From positions 9,815,557 to 9,879,556 of the forward strand of contig NC_135051.1 of the NCBI RefSeq assembly GCF_051014685.1: DNA of 64,000 nt, in the 5' to 3' direction. This DNA is from Ptiloglossa arizonensis. Its lineage: Eukaryota; Arthropoda; Insecta; Hymenoptera; Colletidae. Under the pieces are notes generated by a model. That model was not told where the DNA came from. It saw only the letters and a program-made list of their open reading frames with translations, and did not search any database. The translations under genes and the position numbers were made by a program. Every line of letters begins with the position of its first letter. Position 1 is the stretch's first letter. Of the stretch, positions 25,401 to 34,400 are shown piece by piece.

Positions 25401-28400
25401 GCGGTTTTCTTTGACGCGTGCGCGAACGCGTTCGTTCAGAAATTCGTTGGAACGTTTACGACTACTTTGCGCATCCTTTTGTCCAGATTCCAGGCCAAAG
25501 GCATGGATATCGGAGTAGCGGACGAGTCGCTAAATGGAATCCCTTACGAGGAGTCGAGCGAAACCGAGGAGGACGAGGAGACGGAGGAGACGGAAGGTGA
25601 GGGCGGAGAAACATTTAATTCAAATCGGAATCCAGCGCCGTTGATGTTTCGAGCATTCTCCCGTTTCCCCTTTTCTATCTTCCTTTTGTTCCGCCAACGG
25701 CTGGAGTACTTCCTTGAGAGAAGTAGCTCTTTTTGCAACCGCTCCTCTCGATGGAACGGGAGTATTGAAAAAAGTTGGACCAACGGCGCAAACCGGGACT
25801 CGAAAGCTGCGGAACAATCATCGAATTTACTTCCACGCGCAATTTTCTCCTCTGGTGCTCGACGAACGAAGAATACGAGAGCGTCGCGAGTGCGGAGATG
25901 TTCGACCGATTGGAGAAGAGTTTTCGAGGTCGTCTTGGACCTCGTTTTACGCGTAGAAAAGTTTGTCACCTCGAGCACGAGGTACGAAAATCGAAAGTCC
26001 TTTGAACATTTCCCCAAACTGTACTTAATTCCCATTGGTCGATAATTTTCCCCGGAACGATTCGCTTCGTGAAATGTCCTTTTTTCATCGTAGCAAAGAG
26101 GAGAAACTTGTCGTCGAAAGTACGCCAGTGTCGCGTGTCTCGAGGAAGAGCTACTCGCGCAAAGTTTCTCGAATCGAAGCCAGTTCCATCCTCGTGTTTT
26201 GTGCGTTGCAGAGGTGCAGAGCGAGATCGTGAAGGCGAAACGTACGACCCGCGAGCGCCCGATAAGCTTCACCAAAATGGACGACATCAAGAATCGTTGG
26301 GAGTCGACCAGCCAGCAGGGTAGACGCGAGGTTCAACGCGAGGCGAGGAAAGAGGAGATCGCTGGGATTCGTTCGCGGTTGTTCATGGTAACGTTCGTTC
26401 TCGGGCTCGTTGAACCGTCACGGATCCGGCCCAGACCTCGATAACGTTCACGCGAGGAAAAGATCGCCGGTTCCGGTTAATTCGAGGAACGACTAAATCG
26501 CTCGCGAAGTAGTCCGGGGTAATGACATCGTGCCCATTAGACGTAGACGCGGAAAAAGTTCCAGCCGAAGAAAATGTGGCGCACGCATTCTCCCAAGAAC
26601 GCGCGTCACGTCGTGCAACGCGTGCGCGGTGAAACGATTTGTGGAACGACGCGAATCGTTCGCGTCGAACAACGATCCCCTTTTTTAACGATAACCGAGA
26701 GTCGAACCGAACCCGTAACCGTTCCTTTACCTCGCGAATCGTCTCCGAAGGTACGATACTTTGCCGGTTCGAGAGCTCTAATTTCGAACGAACATTTACC
26801 GAGGTCGAAGTGGTTTTCGCTCACCGGAGATCGATTTCTGTCGCAGGGCAAACAGGGTAAAATGAAGGAGATGTACCAGCAGGCGGTGGCCGGAAGCGAG
26901 CGCGTGACGAAGATCAACGCGGCCGAGGAGATCCAGCACTCCGCCACCCACGCTCGTTCCATCAAAGAGCGATTCGAAAGGGGCGAGCCCATTGCCGCCT
27001 CCGACGACGAGACGGACAGTAAACCGAAACCGGAGAAGGCTGACGAGGAAGTGATCGCGGCAGGTGCGTTCGCCGAGCGTGGTATATTTAGAAACCGTTA
27101 GGACCGATTAGCCGTCCGCGGGATTGGACTCGTGGCGCGATTACTCGACGTTGGTGCAATTTACTACGATCCACAACTGCCGAGAGATCCGCGAGGGAGT
27201 GGCCCGATCGCGACGAGCACGACGCATTTACGCACGTTTACAGAGCGATCGAAAGAAGAAACCTCGACGAGACATCGCCCTGGCGAACAATAGAAACCTT
27301 TTCAGCAAACTTTCCGGTAGGGGTTCTCGACTTGCGCAGTCCGTTTAGAAAAGGAACAACTTTGGACGAAATCGTCGACCAATCCGAGAGAAACTCCACG
27401 AGGCCGTCGTCCAAACCGCAGAGATCTTTTCTCGAGTCGCAGCTCGCTACAGCGAAGAGAGAGTATCGCGAGAGTTACGAAGATAGACATTGTAGCTCGC
27501 GTAAAGGGGATCTTTCGCTGTCGTCGTTATTCATTCCGTGTTTGATACTCGGGACGGTTAATTCGGTGCCAAGTGTTCGAGATTGATCGATCGGTGAAAT
27601 GTGTATCGCTTAACGTATGCTCCTCGAGTTCTTGGAATAGGAAACGCAGCTCGTAACAAAGGGATTTACGTACGATCTCCTATTTGCCGCGAACAGTGTC
27701 CTTTGCCAGCCGAGATACACCTTCCGATGAGTTTGTTGCGCCAAGATTAATTCCCTCTACGTTCTGTTACGTTCTTCGAGCGCTCTCGGAATTTACAAGC
27801 TTTCGTTACCGATCAAGTATCTCTCGAACGTTGGTAAATGTCGATAATGGATCTCTTGCCGAGCGCTCTCGGAATTTCCAAGGTGGCCTTACCGATCGAT
27901 CACCTCTTCGATATCGAGAAATGTATTAACAATCGATTCCTCGCTGCGCAGGAATTAGCAGGAAATCTCGATCGCTGTTCCTGGAACTGGACGCCTCGGC
28001 GGCAAAGACTGGACGACCCGTGACCCCCGTGAACCCGAAGACACCCGCGGAGACGCCGCGACGCGCAAGAGACGTAAGTTGAAAATCTTTCTTCTTCGGT
28101 TTTAAGAGGCGCAGAATACTTTTCCGCTCGGTTTTCAAAGCTCGCTCGATTCTGCGTTCATTTAATCCTTTGGAACCTGTACGAACAAGGCATTCATGGG
28201 ACGCCAAGTTTCCGACGACGTGGTACGCAGCACGGACACGACCGAAGATGTTCTCGCCGAGACCTCGGACATTTCGAACAAATTCAAATTCTTCGAGTCC
28301 TACAAGGAACCGGAAAAAGAGCGGAAGAAGTTCCGTATTACCCCTCCGCGCGACGGTCAAGTCAAGGTTCGCCCCTTTTTCGAGTGCAGAGTGTCCCCGA

Positions 28401-31400
28401 GTCCGTCTCAACGATCCCACTAACAATAAGAATTCTTTTTCGAATTTCTCTAAACGCCTATCGTAACTCTAACGGTCTCGCGTAGAGATTCAATAACCCT
28501 ACCTTTCGTTTGTTGCATGGAGTGCTGTTTAACAAAATAACCATCGAGACGTTTCGTAAATTTCTCGATAGTACCGCGACGAGTCGGCGTGGACGCAGAT
28601 TATGTTTACCATCAACAATATCGCTCGTCGCGAGTTTTAATTTAACTTCCACCGCACGAATCGCTGCGTGACCCATATCAAATTGCCTCGACGCGATAGT
28701 TATCCAACAAAGTACCTCCCACGAGTTTCATCAGCGCTATTATAAGCTCGAACCACTCGTCGGAATCAAGAAGATTAAACCGAATCGGGCCGATTATCGC
28801 CCGAATCTCCCAGCGATTTCCGCCGGTGCACCAACGTGACTCGATTCGAGTGCCCCGATCGACGGTATCGATTTCGTCAACCTCGTAATTAAAACTTCTC
28901 TCACTGGAGAGACTCGGTACGAACCATAGCTGCGCAACTGGCGGCCCGTTGCTCGACCAACGCGTTTATTTCGCTTCCTTCGTTGGTAGGAGATGGCACT
29001 TTGGCTACCGTGGTTAGCCCGAGTTGTACAGCTCCGATTCCCCGACTTCTCCGGATTCTAAATGGTACGCGAAGATACGTAAACATCGACGGGGGAGACC
29101 GGTTCTTAGATTTCTAAATTATTCGATGCTCGAGAAACATTTGATTCGAAGCGCCCAAGTTCTTCGAACTCGAAAATTTATCCAAAGATCCTCGTTCATC
29201 CAGGTCGGAGCGATTTAACATCTGTTGGCGAGAGACGTTGACCATCCGCGATACAAATAATAGCTTTAACCATCGCCGTAATTGAAGATTCGTGTCGAGA
29301 AGAGTATTCAACTTCTCTCGACTCTAAACGGTGTAAAGCTCGCTTATTTCTAAATTATCCAAGAAGATTCGTTCATCCGGGTCGAAGCGATTTAACACCT
29401 GCTCGTCTCGAGTTCGCGTTAATGTCGAACGCAAACCTCTCGTAGCCCCTCTCCAAACACCCAGAAAGAAACTTTATCGAAAGGAACGGTCCCCGCGCAG
29501 CGCACGATCGCGCAACTGGGTGCTAATTAATAATCGATTCGGTAAGAAGAGGGACGACGCATCGGGCCCCGTGGTGGTTCGTGTAAGCTCGTGAAAGCTC
29601 GACGGTTCTCTCGGCGAGGCGCACAGTGCCACTTGATTCCACGGCTGTCCTTGAACCCCCTCGAGTGGTCAGCAGCCATACTTTTACCGTTAGTATTCCT
29701 ACATCCTTCCATTCGTGAAGAGAGCAGGCCGCTCGGCGCGGCTCGGCGCGGCACGGCGCGGCACGGCGCGGCACGGCGCGGCACAGAGCGGCGCGGCGCG
29801 GCGCGGTGCGGCGCGACCGAGCACACCACCGTGGCCCTCCCAGTAACTCACGAGGGGGAACAGTAAGAGCCGTGCGTCCTCCTCGTGTGAACGGCATAGC
29901 AACCGCCGACACGCTGCCAGTTCGGACTTTGCCGGAGCCACGGAACAAAAGGCTCCCTCGTGACGGTTACGCGTACTTTCGTCTCTTCTCTTCGATTATT
30001 ACGTTTTACGCTCGATTTTTCACCGTGTCTCGCGATCCAAGGCCAACGACAATAACGCAAGTGAGTAACCGATTTATTCCCGAAACGGAGATGGAGAAAG
30101 GACGTTAAAATATCGCGAAAGATTCGTTCAGCGACCAATTCACTCGTCGTGTTCTCGAGTAGAAGAATTTGTCGGTCGAGCGTTTCAACGAAATTCGTTG
30201 TAGAAACCCGGTGTACCTAGTCGCTTCGAAGTCGTGCTAGCCAGTGAACATCGAAAAAGTGTACGGAATCGACGCCGTGTACAAAATTGCCCGCTTTCAC
30301 GAATCCCAGTGTACGTCGTACAGTCGATACACACTGGACGCGCTTTCCTTTCGAAGAAAGCTATCGATCGGGAGCCGAGAAAAAACTTTCTTTTTTTTTT
30401 GCTTCGACGCGTATCCTCGACTTTTACACACGGAGGCCGAGGGATCCGTGGAAAGAGGGTCTCTCCCGAATATTTTCGCAGCCGAGCGGCTGTGAACGAC
30501 TCCTCCTCCTCCTCCTCCTCCTCCTCCTCCTCCTCCTCCTTCTCCTCCTTCTCCTCCGCCTCCTCCACCTTCCCCTCCTTTCTCCTCCACCTCCTGTTCC
30601 TCCTCCTCCGGTGAACGCGGTGAACGAACACGGTCCGATCGCGTTTCATGACTTTTAATGTAACTTCGTTTCGAAAGAGAGGGAAGAAACGGTAGCGCGT
30701 CGCCGCTATTGTCCTCTTTATCTCGAGCGTGTGAGAACGAGAAGCGGAATAAATCTTTCTCGTTGTTTCTCTCTTTCTAAATAAAAAGCGGGGAAACCGT
30801 CGTTAACAAAGATTCGCGCCAGCGACTCGAACTAATTAGCTTTCTCTCGAATCTATAAATCTCCGATCGTTTCGAAGTGAAACACGCCGGGTGGGGGTTC
30901 TCATTTTCTCGCAACGATCGTCCAAACGGATTCCATCGACGGTGACGTGTCCCACGGTGTGCAGGCAACGTCGTAAAACCGCGTTCCACAAATTGTGCGC
31001 GTTGTGCACCGTCATCGGCCCTCTTCGGCTTTACCCCTCCGTCCAGGTAGAAATCCACCGTAGACGGTGGACGCGCATTAAAACCGCTCGAGAGCTGACT
31101 CAGCCGAGGCAACGATTCGTGGAAAGGAACACCTTTATTCTCCCGAGTTCCTGCCTCGCCCGGATTTCCCCCCGTAACTACGAACGCCCCTGTGCCTTTC
31201 TCGGGTCTCTTTCGACCCCCGGTGCGTTATTTCTCCGCGTACCCGATTTTTCCTTCTCGGTCTCACTCGTCCCTCGAGAACCCTTTCGAACGCATGCAAA
31301 CATTCCTGCACGCATCGTGTTACTTGGAAAGCGATCGCAATTAAAATCGTTAAGAGCGAGGATTCGCAGCGGTCGAAAAACTCTGGTTATGTACGACTCG

Positions 31401-34400
31401 AGGCTCGTCTACGATTCGTTTCGACAGATGGACTCCCCGGAACGTGAAATCTACCGCGACCCGGACGTGGTCAGAGCCGAAGACAGGGTGAACGAGGTGG
31501 TGCACACGGACACTGCCAGGAAGATGCTCTCGATCTTCAGGCAAATGGAGGAGAACGCGACCAAGAAGGAGCTCCCGAACGGTCCGAAGCCACTGAAACG
31601 CTTCACGCCGCCGCCGGAGGACAAATTCACCAAATCGACGGCCTCCGATTCCGAAGAGGACGAGGAAGAGGAAGGGGAGGAGGAAGAGGAAGCGGAGGAC
31701 CGCAACGAGGAAAGGAATCCCAACTACGTGCGAGCTTCGGATAAGGTTCGTTTACGTCGATCGCCGCGCTGTTTCCATTGTTCGCGAGAAATGGTAGTAC
31801 CGTTTATTAACGTTCTGCCAAGGTCACGGTGCCTCGAGATTCTCGAACACGCGTGAGAAACGATCGAGGAGAGGTGTAGCTTTCGTCCGTGCGAACGCAA
31901 CGTCGACGGTTCGACCAGATTCTCCGCTTCGAAAAGATCAGCGGGGTAGATCGCGACCGGCAGAGTTTCCACGATTACGACTAACGCGGAGCGTTTTCAG
32001 GTGGAGGACGAGTTCCTGAAGCAGGCGCAGAACGCGGCGCGCGCAAAGACTCTCTGCGCAAAGTTCGAGCACTGGGAGGAGACGGACGGAAAGTCTGCGC
32101 CGAGCAACCAGAACATTGCCGAGATGGAAATCGCTCAGAATACCGGCGACCAGCTCAGCATAGAGTCCGCGAGCAGTCTCAGAGCCCGCTTCGAGTCCCT
32201 CGGCTCGCAACCGACCGAATCTCCCCGCACACCGAAGGTCAAGGTCAATCGATTTGTGGTGAGTACTCTTTCATAGAGACTTCGTCCACCTCCATTCATC
32301 CTCCTTCGAGCAACTCGTCGATCGAAATCGAAACGGAGCTTTCGTAATTATTTCCTTTTTTTCTCGGTAAAGCGGTAGCCTGATCGCGTCACGGTCGAAG
32401 GAAAATCAACCGGGGACTCAAGGCCACCGACCCCCCCACTCCGAATCCTCGCACCGAGAAGAGACCCGGTGGGGGTAACCGTTCGAGTGGCCTTGAGCGG
32501 CCGATCTTCCTCCGACCGTCCAACTTTCGTCCAAGCGTTCCCGATTCAGTTCGATCGGTAGAGATTTCGCGACAATCGAATTCTCCTTAAAGATTTTCCT
32601 TTAACGCGCGTTACCCCTCGTATTTTGTTTGCGAAGCGTGGCTCTTTTTTTTCGCATGGTGTGCTGTGAACTCGATGTCGTATCCTCTCCGCTTCTGAGA
32701 TTTGTAAATGTTGTTTTTTCTTATAAGCGTGTACGTGTGCGCGTGGGTGCAAAGTGGGTGCGTGCGTGCGTGTATGCGTGCGTGGGTGGGTGTGTGTTAA
32801 TATGTTTTTTACTTTTTTTTTTTTTTAAGCACGATTTTTCTCAGGGTGTTAACCAGCGATAACAGGAACGTGTTCTCACGACTGTTGCGCGACGTTTGCA
32901 CCGTAACCTTGCCACTTGTATTTGATCACTCGGTATTATTTTGTTTCGATTTTGAGTAACTTTGTATCGATCGTTGTACTTGTTGTGTGCACGCAAATTG
33001 ACGAGTTTCGAGGGCGGCTCCGGGCTCGAAGAATCGCACGACCAGCCTCCGAATAAACGAGGAAAAGATGTTCCAACGTTTTCTCCGACATCGAAAGAAA
33101 GATTCTTCGAGCCCGTAGGCTCGAATTTCGTCGATTCGGTTTCGTTGATCTCCAGTAGCTGTGTAGAAAACTAAATCGTACCATCGCGAAACAATCCCCG
33201 ATAGAGGATAACGCAAACTGGACCTCGGCTCTGCGATAAGAAACGTATCTAGGCCGAAACGATGGTAATTCCGCACTCACTCGAATTACACACAGCATGA
33301 CTAGTTTGCGTGAATTGATACCCGCGACCTGTGTTGTTCCGATTGCCTCGCATTTTGGTCTTGAGATTGATGTGACGCCTGCAAAAGTGTTGGCCGGCTT
33401 TTCCGCACGACTTGGCGACAACGATCCAGTGATCCATATTCTCTGTTGAACGCGAACAGTAAAGGACGCGCGGGATGTCGAGGATCCGAGGCCCAAGGAC
33501 GCGATTAAAAGGGCCCAATCAAAACGGAGCGAAGAGTCAGATGAACGACGCACGCAACGAGGATACGAATTCGGTTGGAATCTTGCGCTTCAGAGGAACG
33601 ACACGGTCGGTGTCCTTCGTTGTGCGGTTTTTACGGTTTTTTTTTCCTTCTTCTTCTCTTTTTTAGAAGTCTTTTCCAGACGAGAGCGTTCTTTTAGCAA
33701 ATCTAGCGTAGACTGTATATTGTATTGTACTCGCGACAGGCGACGAGCGAGCCTCGAACGCGTCGAGCGCTTCTCGTATCGAAACTGTGCGTAGATTTAG
33801 TTTAGACGCGCGTTGTCGAGCAGGTTAAAGAAAAGCGATGGAATTGAAACTCTCCCTCCCACACACCCCCTGTAATAATTAAGTATCTCGCGATCTGATC
33901 GAAATCGGTGCCTAAATTTTACACACGGAGCGCTCGACGCCTACTCCGGGCTCGCTACGCGATTTTTCGAATCGGTCTTTTTACACGCGAAACGTTTACG
34001 AATAGTTTTTCGACGCGTATTGTATACCGGGGAGTTCACGAGAACGGAACCGGGCGAAGCTCCTAGCGACGAAAATTCACGGCGATTTGCGAGACGCGCT
34101 GCTCGTCCCGATCGAGCGTGCCAAAAACCGATTTCGCGTAATTAGGTGCCAAAATTGATTCGAGTCGCTACGAACATCGTCTCTCGCTCGTTCTTTTTTC
34201 TCTTTTTTTTTTCGCGAGCGCCGAGCGAAAACCGCAGGCGGAGTTTAAAAGAGAAACGATCGTGAACCTCGAGGCTGTCCGGGTACGAGCTCTTTTACCG
34301 AGAGAAATAAAAACCTCTTCGACCCGGTGAGCCTCGAGCCTCCACTCTCCCCCTGACCCCCTGACCCCCTGACGAATAAAAAAGAGCGATTTCATCGTGG

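Larger units (their letters stand above)
28367..31427 (+). other. Intron with candidate internal promoter and satellite tracts
   Basis: Holds two diverged copies of a 45-base unit (29181-29224 and 29357-29401), a GC-rich decamer array (29731-29820), a strong donor at 30061 and a TCC tract (30500-30610). No coding exon was found. Confidence 0.6.

Noticed and set aside
30287..30658. Poly-Leu, poly-Ser and poly-Glu frames
   Set aside because: These are three reading frames of the TCC microsatellite.
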